The notes: generated by a model from the sequence alone, not told the origin. Shown: positions 15,782 to 23,961, numbered from the stretch's first letter. The stretch is DNA of 49,748 nt from JAAYJM01 sp964499465 (GCA_964499465.1 CAZCLJ010000003.1:1-49748); one strand, 5' to 3'. A program made the numbers and translations.

Positions 15782-16042
15782 TTATACGTATTCAAATTGT
15801 AAATTCACTTTATAACCTAAAGATAAAATTATTTCCTCGCAATCTTCCCATGTTAGACCGAATGCTTTAACATCGGAGAGTCCTATTCTGGCAATTATAT
15901 CTCTTATTAAATCAACATCCTGAGCATCGAATTCAGCTTCCATAAAGGATAGCTCAGCCCAACTTACTAATTCAGAAAGTGAAATGCGATGAGTAAGATA
16001 TTGCTTAATTTTGTTAAATATTTCATATTTAGTAATTTTCAT
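15782..16042 (-). CDS. Hypothetical protein, second gene of serS-adjacent cassette
   Basis: An 86-residue acidic soluble protein (ISLSELVSWAELSFMEAEFD, LTWEDCEEIILSLGYKVNL). I do not recognise a named family; size and acidity suit an antitoxin or immunity protein. It has the best Shine-Dalgarno in the window (AAGGAGGT at 16046-16053), and its ATG overlaps the stop of the upstream gene as ATGA. The cassette is bracketed by duplicated serS 5' sequence, so it is probably acquired. Confidence 0.6.
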   Translation of the reverse strand: MKITKYEIFNKIKQYLTHRISLSELVSWAELSFMEAEFDAQDVDLIRDIIARIGLSDVKAFGLTWEDCEEIILSLGYKVNLQFEYV

Positions 16043-16284
16043 TTTACCTCCTTATGACCTTTATCAATTGGATATTTTTCATGAATTTCTACTAATTCAT
16101 CATATTGATTATAAATTTCCTGATAAAATTTTAATGTTGTTTCAACTTCATTTACTTCTTTTACATATCTTGCTTTCCAACCATATTTATCATCAACTTC
16201 ATAATAATAGATTCTTCCACCATTATCTAATTCATACCAATTAATGAATTTTTTTTCGTTTTCAAGTCTTTTCTTTTCAAACAT
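16039..16284 (-). CDS. Hypothetical protein, first gene of serS-adjacent cassette
   Basis: An 81-residue charged protein with WYELDNGGRIYYYEVDDKYGWKARYVKEV and ends in a charged tail (IHEKYPIDKGHKEVK). The strand-rich aromatic pattern with basic residues would suit a small RNase-type toxin, but no motif proves this. Overlap ATGA with the acidic partner at 15782-16042 gives a TA-like arrangement. Unknown family. Confidence 0.55.
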   Translation of the reverse strand: MFEKKRLENEKKFINWYELDNGGRIYYYEVDDKYGWKARYVKEVNEVETTLKFYQEIYNQYDELVEIHEKYPIDKGHKEVK

Positions 16285-16322
16285 AATTATTGACTTATTA
16301 TTTCACTTTATTATTTTATTCA

Positions 16323-16369
16323 AAATTTTAAATCTAACATATATTCTTTGTTTAAATGTATTTGAAAAA
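16323..16369. repeat. Direct repeat: serS start and leader, distal copy
   Basis: Carries ATGTTAGATTTAAAATTT on the minus strand (the MLDLKF codons of serS) and the leader. After the sixth codon the sequence no longer follows serS. Confidence 0.9.
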
Positions 16370-16474
16370 AAACAAATTTACTAATTTTTTAAAATATAAG
16401 GTTAAGATAATTAGAGAAAAATTACTAATTTGAAAATTAGAAGAAGTCAATTTGAGAAGAAAAATAGAAGATTT

Positions 16475-17458
16475 ATGAAATTAGAAAATAAAAAATACAA
16501 TACTGTGATTGAAAAGAATACTTTTTACTTTTTTAATAAGGACTTTGAACAGCAGTATGAAGGATATATCAATTCATTAAAGGAAACATTACTTCTTTTA
16601 AAAAATGAAACAGAAAATAACGGATTTACAAAAGAAGTTTTTGAAAAGTTTTTATTTGAAAAAGAATATGGATTAAAAGCACTTTTAGCTTTAACTGGTT
16701 TTTCAAATGAATATTTTAAAAGACTAATCACTATCATTCGTATTTTGAATGATAAAGAGTTAAATAGGTTAATTTTAAAAGATAATTGGAACATAAATGA
16801 AAAATCTAGTTTTGAAAGCATAAGTGAGTGGTCAGACAATAAAATTGAGAACTTAATAAAAGAAAATGAATTTTTTAGAAAAGGCATTGTTAATCTGTTC
16901 TTTGAAGGGGCTACTATTCCATTTTTGACAAAAACAATTCCTTTATTTGAACTAAAAAAATTAAGTTTATCTAAACTTAAATTTGAAATTCCTGAGATGA
17001 TTGACACTTTAATCCGTTATAAGGAAAAAGGTTCTTATAACGGAAAAATAGAAAATAATCCAGAAACATTAATTAAATCAATTTTAAATGAGCTTAGTGT
17101 TGAGTTCGAGAAAGGAGATTTAACTGAATTAGTAACAGACGCTCCAGATAAAAAGCGAACAATGGATTTTATCATTCCAAACAAAACAAATCCAAGAATT
17201 ATTATTGAATATTCTTATCTCGTAACAACTTCCTCTGGTCAGGGAGATAAATCTAAAACTGAGATTTCAATAAATTCACTAATTACTCAGCACTATCCAA
17301 AAGCGAAGTTTATTGGCTTCGTTGATGGAATTGGCTGGTATGTTAGGAAAAAAGATTTAGAACGAATGGTAAATGCTTATTTTGATGTTTTTACTTTTCA
17401 CAATGATGAATTAGAGAGATTTGTAAAATTTATTAAAAAGGAGTTGAAAATTGTTTAA
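16475..17458 (+). CDS. Type II restriction endonuclease, DpnII/MboI-like
   Basis: About 327 residues. The C-terminal third resembles DpnII-family nucleases: KKRTMDFIIPNKTNPRIIIE (Asp and Glu of the PD-(D/E)xK core), SYLVTTSSGQGDKSKTEISI, then FIGFVDGIGWYVRKKDLERM, the IxDGxGW motif of this family. It cuts DNA unless modified by the methyltransferases that follow. I favour ATG 16475; a TTG at 16430 would extend it by 15 residues. Its last 8 nt overlap the first methyltransferase. The DpnII family recognises GATC, but two different methyltransferases here suggest an asymmetric site. Confidence 0.75.
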   Translation: MKLENKKYNTVIEKNTFYFFNKDFEQQYEGYINSLKETLLLLKNETENNGFTKEVFEKFLFEKEYGLKALLALTGFSNEYFKRLITIIRILNDKELNRLILKDNWNINEKSSFESISEWSDNKIENLIKENEFFRKGIVNLFFEGATIPFLTKTIPLFELKKLSLSKLKFEIPEMIDTLIRYKEKGSYNGKIENNPETLIKSILNELSVEFEKGDLTELVTDAPDKKRTMDFIIPNKTNPRIIIEYSYLVTTSSGQGDKSKTEISINSLITQHYPKAKFIGFVDGIGWYVRKKDLERMVNAYFDVFTFHNDELERFVKFIKKELKIV

Positions 17459-18434
17459 CGACCTAATTAATAAAATACATCAGGGCGATTGCTTAGAGCT
17501 TTTCAAACAGATACCAGATGACTCTGTTGATATTGCTTTTGCAGACCCACCTTTTAATTTAAATAAAAAATATAATAATAATAAAGATAAATTAAAAATA
17601 AAGGAATATCTTAACTGGTGCAGAAAATGGATAAATGAAATGGTTCGGGTAACAAAGCCGAGTGGTTCTATTTTTGTTCACAATATCCCAAAATGGCTGA
17701 CTTACTATTCTTCATTTCTCAATGAAATTGCGTATTTCAAGCACTGGATTAGCTGGGATGCAGCAACAGCGCCAATGGGAAAAACCTTGCAACCAGCACA
17801 CTATGGTATTCTTTTCTATACAAAACAGCCCCAAAATTTTAAATTCTACGAAGTTAGATGTCCTCATAAAAGAGCTCGAAAATCAAATATTTTAGCAAAA
17901 GATTATGGTGGGAAAAAAAGTTTGCTTCACCCATTTGGACCATTGGTTTCTGATGTTTGGACTGACATTCACCGCATTAAACACAATAAATACAGAGACG
18001 AGCATCCTTGCCAATTACCGATTCATTTGTTGGAAAGAATCATCTTGCTATCAACAGATGAAAACGATATAGTGCTTGACCCATTTAACGGAACTGGGAC
18101 AACAGCACTTGCTGCAAAGCGTTTGGGTAGAAACTTTATAGGATTTGATTTAAGCCAGGAATATATTGATATAACTAACTCGAAATTATCCAAGGAATTA
18201 TCAAATTCAAAAATTGGAGAAAAATGGGTAAGTTTTTATCTTAACCAAGTAGTTACTTTAAGGAATGATGATTGGGATTATTTAAAAGATTTCTTTTTTA
18301 TTCCAAAAAATCCAGTTGATATTGATACAATACAAATAATGCTAAAATCAAAAATTAAGCATATTCCAAATAAGAAAAACGGAAGTTCTGAAATTTCAAA
18401 CGAAAATCAAACTGCATTTTTATTTCCGGCTTAA
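17451..18434 (+). CDS. Beta-class DNA methyltransferase (N6-adenine or N4-cytosine), copy 1
   Basis: A 327-residue N6_N4_Mtase family enzyme. Motif IV DPPF at residues 32-35 precedes motif I DPFNGTGTTALAAKRLGRNF near residue 206, the beta-class order. It starts with TTG overlapping the endonuclease stop by 8 nt, so it is translationally coupled. It is near-identical to the third methyltransferase (19413-20396): the first 570 or so nucleotides look identical and the 3' part differs by scattered changes. It protects host DNA from the 16475 nuclease. Confidence 0.9.
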   Translation: MFNDLINKIHQGDCLELFKQIPDDSVDIAFADPPFNLNKKYNNNKDKLKIKEYLNWCRKWINEMVRVTKPSGSIFVHNIPKWLTYYSSFLNEIAYFKHWISWDAATAPMGKTLQPAHYGILFYTKQPQNFKFYEVRCPHKRARKSNILAKDYGGKKSLLHPFGPLVSDVWTDIHRIKHNKYRDEHPCQLPIHLLERIILLSTDENDIVLDPFNGTGTTALAAKRLGRNFIGFDLSQEYIDITNSKLSKELSNSKIGEKWVSFYLNQVVTLRNDDWDYLKDFFFIPKNPVDIDTIQIMLKSKIKHIPNKKNGSSEISNENQTAFLFPA

Positions 18435-18442
18435 TTTTATAT

Positions 18443-19378
18443 ATGAATGAAAACTACATAAATAAAATTATAAATGACGATTGTTTGAATCATCTTTCGA
18501 ACTTGGAAGAAAATTCAATTGATTTGTTTCTGTCGGATATTCCTTACGGGATTTGCCTTGACGATTGGGACGTTTTACATAATAATACAAATTCTGCATT
18601 GCTCGGCACTTCTCCAGCTCAAAACGGGAAAAATGGATTTAAAAGACGTGGCAAACCAATTAATGGGTGGAGTTCGGCTGATAGAAATATTGGGAAAGAA
18701 TATCAGGAATGGGTGCAAAAGTGGTCAGATATGCTTTTTCCAGTAATGAAAGAAGGGGCTTTTCAATTTGTTTTTGGTGCAAGAAGGACAATTCACAGAG
18801 TTATAAATGCTTTTGAAAATTCTGGATTTCTTTTAAAAGATATTTTAGCTTGGAAAAAGCCATCTGCTCACCATAGGGCTCAAAAATTTTCTAACATTCT
18901 GCAAAATAGAGGACTTGAAGAAGAAATTGAAATATGGAATGGTTGGCGGCTTGGCAATTTAGCTCCTATTTATGAACCGATTGCTTGGTTTTTCAAGCCA
19001 TATAAAATAACTATAACTGATAATATCTTAAAATATGGAGTTGGCGCTATTAATACTGAAGATTGCAAAATAAACGGAGCAAGCCCAACAAACTTATTGG
19101 AATTTGGTTTTTCAAAAAATGAGAATAGATTTCACGAAGCTCAGAAACCATTAGAATTAATTGAATTTTTAATTAAATTAACTACTCGTGAAGAACAAAT
19201 TATTCTTGACCCATTTATGGGAAGTGGAACAACAGCATTAGCAGCTAAAAGGTTAAACAGAAAGTTTATTGGCTTTGAAATTAATGTAGATTATTACAAT
19301 GCTGCAATAGATAGAATTGAACAAAATAATTCTTCATTATTTTTTAATGGATTAGAAAAAGAATGTAGCTTGTTCTGA
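18443..19378 (+). CDS. Beta-class DNA methyltransferase, distinct second enzyme
   Basis: A 311-residue N6_N4_Mtase family protein unlike its two neighbours outside the motifs. Motif IV is DIPY (residues 32-35) in place of the usual DPPY, and motif I is ILDPFMGSGTTALAAKRLNR near the C-terminus. It starts 8 bp after copy 1. RM systems with asymmetric sites often need a separate methyltransferase per strand, which would explain this enzyme. The Pro-to-Ile change in motif IV occurs in some active enzymes, so activity is likely. Confidence 0.85.
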   Translation: MNENYINKIINDDCLNHLSNLEENSIDLFLSDIPYGICLDDWDVLHNNTNSALLGTSPAQNGKNGFKRRGKPINGWSSADRNIGKEYQEWVQKWSDMLFPVMKEGAFQFVFGARRTIHRVINAFENSGFLLKDILAWKKPSAHHRAQKFSNILQNRGLEEEIEIWNGWRLGNLAPIYEPIAWFFKPYKITITDNILKYGVGAINTEDCKINGASPTNLLEFGFSKNENRFHEAQKPLELIEFLIKLTTREEQIILDPFMGSGTTALAAKRLNRKFIGFEINVDYYNAAIDRIEQNNSSLFFNGLEKECSLF

Positions 19379-19412
19379 ACTGATTTAATAATTCAAGATT
19401 TTCTATCTAACA

Positions 19413-20396
19413 ATGTTTAACGACCTAATTAATAAAATACATCAGGGCGATTGCTTAGAGCTTTTCAAACAGATACCAGATGACTCTGTTGATATTGCTT
19501 TTGCAGACCCACCTTTTAATTTAAATAAAAAATATAATAATAATAAAGATAAATTAAAAATAAAGGAATATCTTAACTGGTGCAGAAAATGGATAAATGA
19601 AATGGTTCGGGTAACAAAGCCGAGTGGTTCTATTTTTGTTCACAATATCCCAAAATGGCTGACTTACTATTCTTCATTTCTCAATGAAATTGCGTATTTC
19701 AAGCACTGGATTAGCTGGGATGCAGCAACAGCGCCAATGGGAAAAACCTTGCAACCAGCACACTATGGTATTCTTTTCTATACAAAACAGCCCCAAAATT
19801 TTAAATTCTACGAAGTTAGATGTCCTCATAAAAGAGCTCGAAAATCAAATATTTTAGCAAAAGATTATGGTGGGAAAAAAAGTTTGCTTCACCCATTTGG
19901 ACCATTGGTTTCTGATGTTTGGACTGACATTCACCGCATTAAACACAATAAATACAGAGACGAGCATCCTTGCCAATTACCGATTCATTTGTTGGAAAGA
20001 ATCATCTTGATTTCAACTGATGAAAACGATATAGTGCTTGACCCATTTAACGGAACTGGAACAACAGCACTTGCTGCAAAGCGTTTGGGTAGAAACTATA
20101 TTGGATTTGATTTGAGTCTGGAATATATTGATATAACTAACTCAAAATTATCCAAGGAATTATCAAATTCAAAAATTGGTGAAAAATGGGTGAGTTTTTA
20201 TCTTAACGAAGTAGTAACTTTAAGAAATGATGATTGGGATTATTTAAAAGATTTCTTCTTTATACCCAAAAATCCAGTTGATATTGATACAATTCAAATA
20301 TTGTTAAAATCAAAAATTAAGCATATTTCAAATAAGAAAAATGGAAGTTCTGAAATTTCAAATGAAAATCAAACTGCATTTTTATTTCCGGCTTAA
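19413..20396 (+). CDS. Beta-class DNA methyltransferase, copy 2 (duplicate of 17451-18434)
   Basis: 327 residues, differing from copy 1 only by a few substitutions in the last 40 percent (for example LISTDEN for LLSTDEN, LNEVV for LNQVV, IQILLKSKIKHIS for IQIMLKSKIKHIP). DPPF and DPFNGTGTT motifs are intact. It begins with ATG where copy 1 has TTG, so it may be expressed better or independently. The duplication begins exactly at the gene start and ends just past the stop. Confidence 0.92.
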   Translation: MFNDLINKIHQGDCLELFKQIPDDSVDIAFADPPFNLNKKYNNNKDKLKIKEYLNWCRKWINEMVRVTKPSGSIFVHNIPKWLTYYSSFLNEIAYFKHWISWDAATAPMGKTLQPAHYGILFYTKQPQNFKFYEVRCPHKRARKSNILAKDYGGKKSLLHPFGPLVSDVWTDIHRIKHNKYRDEHPCQLPIHLLERIILISTDENDIVLDPFNGTGTTALAAKRLGRNYIGFDLSLEYIDITNSKLSKELSNSKIGEKWVSFYLNEVVTLRNDDWDYLKDFFFIPKNPVDIDTIQILLKSKIKHISNKKNGSSEISNENQTAFLFPA

Positions 20397-20416
20397 TTTA
20401 TTAGAATTATTTAATT

Positions 20417-21169
20417 TTACTTACCCGGACAAATTATTGATTTGATTTCGTTGCTAATTTGAAATTCTTTGTATGGTTTAAATTTATAAATAGCTTTTTT
20501 TATATGGCTATATTTAGAAAGGTCGCCTGCTGCACATTTTTCCCAGTAAGAGTATGCTTCATCATTTGTAAATCCGCAGAATTGCATTAAAACAAGTGCT
20601 GAGGCATAACCAGATTGGTGCCAGCCATTCCAGCAATGTATGTATATTGGTCCGGCAGTCGAATCTTTTATATTGTTATAAACTAATTCTAAAAATTGCT
20701 TTATATCCTTTTCGTTTGATAATGAGTTTTGTATATAATTCAAGGATTTACTATTTATATCAGGTCCTATTGATTTTTTTGAATCAGCAAAATTTTTGGA
20801 ATATAAATAAATAACAGTTGAAAATCCTTCTTCGAGCAAATTTTCAAGACCTTCTTCTGGCATTGGATTTTCATTGTCTCTTTTATTATTTTTATTATAA
20901 TAGTTGTTTGCTCCTCCACGATAAACAATTCCATTTAATACAACCCGCATATTTCTCGTTCCATAAACCGAAGGGCAGTTTTCACCAAAATTGTCTGTGA
21001 TTTTATCATAAAGCGATGATGTTTTATATTTTTCTTCATATTTTGTTGCTCTTTCCTTTAAGTAGTTAAAATCATGTTTTTGAGCAAGTAAAGAAAAAGC
21101 AAATAAGAATAAAATAAGATAGGTATATTTTTTTAAACTATACGTTTTAAATAAATTAGTTTTTATCAT
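20417..21169 (-). CDS. Exported protein-tyrosine-phosphatase-like protein with altered P-loop
   Basis: About 250 residues. An N-terminal hydrophobic signal (YTYLILFLFAFSLLAQ) marks export to the periplasm or beyond. The core has RGGANNYYN, GFSTVIYLYS and the loop PIYIHCWNGWHQSGYASALV, which lines up with the HCxxGxxRS/T loop of dual-specificity phosphatases. The essential Arg is Gln here. The Cys is kept, so it may be a non-catalytic phosphate binder or use another mechanism. Start chosen at 21169; 21187 is possible. It is convergent with the RM operon, 20 bp away. Confidence 0.6.
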   Translation of the reverse strand: MIKTNLFKTYSLKKYTYLILFLFAFSLLAQKHDFNYLKERATKYEEKYKTSSLYDKITDNFGENCPSVYGTRNMRVVLNGIVYRGGANNYYNKNNKRDNENPMPEEGLENLLEEGFSTVIYLYSKNFADSKKSIGPDINSKSLNYIQNSLSNEKDIKQFLELVYNNIKDSTAGPIYIHCWNGWHQSGYASALVLMQFCGFTNDEAYSYWEKCAAGDLSKYSHIKKAIYKFKPYKEFQISNEIKSIICPGK

Positions 21170-21292
21170 AATTTTAAAAAATAACATCAGAATTCCTAAT
21201 TCAGTTGCAATAATAATTGAGTTATGAGATTTGCCTTGTAAAGAATAATCTCGTCGTTAAATTTATATCTGTTAAAAGACATATTATATTGT

Positions 21293-21389
21293 GTCATTTC
21301 GAAACGAAGTGAGAAATCTCACAAGTCATAGCTACCACAGAACTTGAAAATATGCGAAATAACATACTAAGAGTCATCAGGAGTTCTGC
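21293..21389. repeat. Truncated R1 joined to R8
   Basis: 21293-21347 is the left half of an R1 palindrome with its usual leader, and 21354-21389 is an R8 element ending GGAGTTCTGCA. The copy of the type IIG gene's 3' end begins right at the R8 end. Confidence 0.75.
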
Positions 21390-21446
21390 ATTACTTCAAA
21401 AAGCAATGTTCATACACTTTCGGCTCTATTTTATTTGCTAATAATT
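21389..21446 (-). repeat. Copy of the type IIG gene 3' end, copy 4
   Basis: On the minus strand it encodes LLANKIEPKVYEHCFLK and a stop, matching the last residues of the 24125 and 25815 genes. It lies 15 bp past the stop of the toxin-like gene at 21461. Confidence 0.85.
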
Positions 21447-21460
21447 GCAATACAAAAATA

Positions 21461-21922
21461 TTAGTCTCTAATTGATGGACATATTTCATGGTCAGGGTCA
21501 AACCATAAAATTTTTAAATATCCTGATTCTCGGATACCCCATATTCGTGATTTTCCATCTAACCGAAGTGAAAATAATTGGTCAATGTCATCAAGATGTA
21601 GCTCTATTAGCCGTTTTTGAGCTTCTTTAATAATATTGGAAATATCTACAGAATGATGTTTAGATTTACCTTTAGAACCAAAAGATTGTGTTTCAAGTTC
21701 ATTCCATTTACTACATTCAAAACTTTTTAGTTTATCAAGAATTTTTTTATAGTATTCAATATCTTCACTGATTATTTTCCTGGACCAATAAGGTTCTAAA
21801 TCCATTGTTCTAAACTGCCAAGATATAAAATGATTCTTACAAGTTGCTGGTTCTAAATGTTTAGGAGTTTTATTGAATTCTTCATCATTAAAAATTGATT
21901 TAGGATTTTTATTCTTTTTCAT
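21461..21922 (-). CDS. Probable toxin of a Panacea toxin-antitoxin pair
   Basis: A 153-residue soluble protein, no signal peptide. N-terminal half is charged (PATCKNHFISWQFRTMDLE, WSRKIISEDIEYYKKILDKL) and it ends in SLRLDGKSRIWGIRESGYLKILWFDPDHEICPS, a segment I associate with small uncharacterised proteins with a RelE-like strand pattern. It overlaps the Panacea gene by 4 nt (ATGA) and is last in the operon, the position of the toxin. No catalytic motif is certain. Toxin role is from context. Confidence 0.55.
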   Translation of the reverse strand: MKKNKNPKSIFNDEEFNKTPKHLEPATCKNHFISWQFRTMDLEPYWSRKIISEDIEYYKKILDKLKSFECSKWNELETQSFGSKGKSKHHSVDISNIIKEAQKRLIELHLDDIDQLFSLRLDGKSRIWGIRESGYLKILWFDPDHEICPSIRD

Positions 21923-22512
21923 AATGAACTATAATATTCAGCCATTGATTCTAAAGTAATAATATTATTTCCTCTATCTGTTGGTGACAAACCTTCTCTT
22001 GAAATTAACCATGGTTCTTCATTGTGTGTTAAATCTATTAACCATTGAGCTTGACGATTACCATAATAATTTAAGACTGAGTCAATGGTTTCTTTTTGTG
22101 TAGGGCTTAATTTATCTGGATTTCCATTTTCAATTTTCTCTACTTGAAAATGACCTCGATGAAAATTAAATAATTCTCTAATTACAGGGCCATTAGACCA
22201 AGCTTCAATATTTTCAAAAAATAAAGGTGCTTCATCCCATACTAAAGACCAGGCTTGGCAATAGTATAATAATTTATGTAATTTCATAGATGACATTTGC
22301 CCTAACTTCTTTAAAATATAAGCAGCAACATCAAAAACAGATATTCTAATAGCTGAAGTTTGTGCATTAATATTTTTTGTTAATTCTTCTTTATTTTGCC
22401 ATTTTACTTTTTCATTTTCTATAGTATTACTCAAAAGTTTACTTTCACTACTATAAAAATTGGGATTACTTTTAAATTCTGGCTTAATAGTATTTATTGA
22501 ATTGATGTTCAT
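21919..22512 (-). CDS. Panacea-domain antitoxin (DUF4065, SocA/GepA-like)
   Basis: 197 residues. The Panacea domain covers about residues 55-190: ISVFDVAAYILKKLGQMSSMKLHKLLYYCQAWSLVWDEAPLFFENIEAWSNGPVIRELF, then LSPTQKETIDSVLNYYG and LIDLTHNEEPW, all family hallmarks. Panacea proteins are chaperone-like antitoxins that neutralise many unrelated toxins. A 50-residue Asn/Lys/Ser-rich extension precedes the domain, which may carry toxin-specificity. It sits one base after the 22514 gene and overlaps the toxin-like gene. Confidence 0.88.
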   Translation of the reverse strand: MNINSINTIKPEFKSNPNFYSSESKLLSNTIENEKVKWQNKEELTKNINAQTSAIRISVFDVAAYILKKLGQMSSMKLHKLLYYCQAWSLVWDEAPLFFENIEAWSNGPVIRELFNFHRGHFQVEKIENGNPDKLSPTQKETIDSVLNYYGNRQAQWLIDLTHNEEPWLISREGLSPTDRGNNIITLESMAEYYSSL

Positions 22513-22513
22513 A

Positions 22514-23038
22514 CTATTCTAATTCTAAATTATAATATTTTTTAAGAATTTCAATGCTATCATTTTTAAGTTTTATTATTCCAAATTTATCTATTTTGCC
22601 TTTAAATTCAACTAAGTCTTTTATTGCAAAGTGATAATTGAAATTAATAAGGTAATTATTACCTGGATTTTTTGAAAATGTTAAATTCAAGGTATAATCG
22701 GTTAATTTAAATGAACGAGCAATATTAATATTTTCAATTTTTGATAAATCTTTTGTCAAAAAATCATCGTCAGGTAATTGAAATAACTCTTCTAATTGTT
22801 GGTTATTTGATGCTTTATAAAGAAAATTTACTCCAAATGAATCTACAGGTGTATGTGGTAAATAGTCCGCAATTTTTTGGGAATAATCATCTATTTTTTT
22901 TAATACTTCATCATCTACTTTTATTACTGAAAAATTTAACCTATTAGCTAATATATACATTCTTAATTCATCAGTAGAAAACCTTAAAGAACCATCAAAA
23001 TTTAATGGATATTCAATAAATAAGCTGATATTAGGCAT
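22514..23038 (-). CDS. Unknown first gene of the Panacea operon
   Basis: A 174-residue soluble protein (ISLFIEYPLNFDGSLRFSTD, DYLPHTPVDSFGVNFLYKAS, then alternating strands to YYNLELE). I do not recognise a named family; the all-beta pattern recalls TIGR04255-like proteins, but this is weak. It ends one base before the Panacea start, so three genes form one operon, unlike the usual two-gene Panacea arrangement. It could be a third partner, such as a sensor or second antitoxin. Confidence 0.6.
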   Translation of the reverse strand: MPNISLFIEYPLNFDGSLRFSTDELRMYILANRLNFSVIKVDDEVLKKIDDYSQKIADYLPHTPVDSFGVNFLYKASNNQQLEELFQLPDDDFLTKDLSKIENINIARSFKLTDYTLNLTFSKNPGNNYLINFNYHFAIKDLVEFKGKIDKFGIIKLKNDSIEILKKYYNLELE

Positions 23039-23253
23039 TAAAAAATTGTTAACCCAATTTTCTGTGAGGATATATTAATTCCATCCGCCAGTAATAGTTA
23101 ATACCTCAAAATCTGATAACATTTTCATAATAAATACTTTATTTCAAAAAATTAATATACAAAATTAATAATTATAAACTCAATATAATAAAAATTATTT
23201 TAAAATCATTTTATCAGAGATTATATTTTTAATTATTTAATCAATTGTTTTTC

Positions 23254-23317
23254 TATTTCAAAAAGCAATGTTCATAGACCTTAGACTCTATTTTCTTTGC
23301 TAATATTTTTAATTTAA
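23254..23317 (-). repeat. Copy of the type IIG gene 3' end, copy 3
   Basis: The minus strand encodes LKILAKKIESKVYEHCFLK and a stop. It is more diverged than copies 2 and 4 and begins 11 bp past the stop of the small gene at 23328. Confidence 0.85.
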
Positions 23318-23327
23318 TATATTGACA

Positions 23328-23504
23328 TTATACTATAGTTGATTTTGTAATAAACTTCAATCTACGTTCTTCAAAATATTTCTTCAATTCTTCAAAACTC
23401 ATATTTTGTATATCATTACTTATACTATCTCTTACTTCGCGCATAAATTTTACTGCTTTGAAGTTTGGAATTACTTCATTTTTAATATTTTTAATATTTT
23501 TCAT
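23328..23504 (-). CDS. Small antitoxin-like partner of PIN toxin
   Basis: A 58-residue frame, MKNIKNIKNEVIPNFKAVKF, then MREVRDSISNDIQNMSFEELKKYFEERRLKF. The FKAVxFMRExRDxI...MSFEELKxYxEE pattern is that of short antitoxins beside PIN toxins in Bacteroidota. Its start overlaps the 3' end of the PIN gene by 14 nt, so toxin precedes antitoxin, the reverse of the usual VapBC order. Confidence 0.7.
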   Translation of the reverse strand: MKNIKNIKNEVIPNFKAVKFMREVRDSISNDIQNMSFEELKKYFEERRLKFITKSTIV

Positions 23505-23961
23505 AGTTTATAAGCTCCTTTGGTGAACGAATATCAATAGGTTTATAACCGTTTTTAATATTGACTGCATTGTATCCTCTTATTTTAACAACATTTACAA
23601 GATGTTTAAAATTCCAACTAACTAAAACATCTATATTATTAATAGTTGCCAAAGCAATATGGAAACAATCGTTACGACTGGTTTTGCCAACAACATTCTC
23701 ATCAATATATGAATCAGCGAGTAAAACTGCATCTTCTGTTAGTTCGACTTTAATTTTCAAATTTTCTGGAACTGAATTCAACAGTTTTTTTACTTGCAAA
23801 GGTGCTGTCAGTAATTCATCTTCAGTAACACTTGAAATTACAATGATATATTCACCAGAAATTATACTATTAAATAATTTTTGAGTTTCATTGGCAAATT
23901 CCTTATCATAGTATCCACCGATAACAGAAGTGTCTATATATAGTTTTAATTGTTTATTCAT
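23491..23961 (-). CDS. PIN-domain toxin (VapC-like RNase)
   Basis: 156 residues. The PIN acidic residues are visible: LYIDTSVIGGYYD at the N-terminus, EDELLTAP in the middle, then KTSRNDCFHIALATINNIDVLVSWNFKHLVN, where the NDCFHIALA and SWNFKHLVN motifs are typical of the Bacteroidota/Chlorobiota PIN subfamily. Expected to cut tRNA or rRNA. It overlaps the small downstream antitoxin-like gene. The module is flanked by copies of the type IIG 3' end. Confidence 0.85.
   Translation of the reverse strand: MNKQLKLYIDTSVIGGYYDKEFANETQKLFNSIISGEYIIVISSVTEDELLTAPLQVKKLLNSVPENLKIKVELTEDAVLLADSYIDENVVGKTSRNDCFHIALATINNIDVLVSWNFKHLVNVVKIRGYNAVNIKNGYKPIDIRSPKELINYEKY

Noticed and set aside
16525..17007. 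160-residue minus-strand frame opposite the endonuclease
   Set aside because: The plus frame has recognised nuclease motifs and operon coupling; this antisense frame has none.
17451..20399. Transposon carrying the methyltransferases
   Set aside because: Repeats are whole-gene duplicates with no inverted ends or transposase; tandem duplication explains them better.
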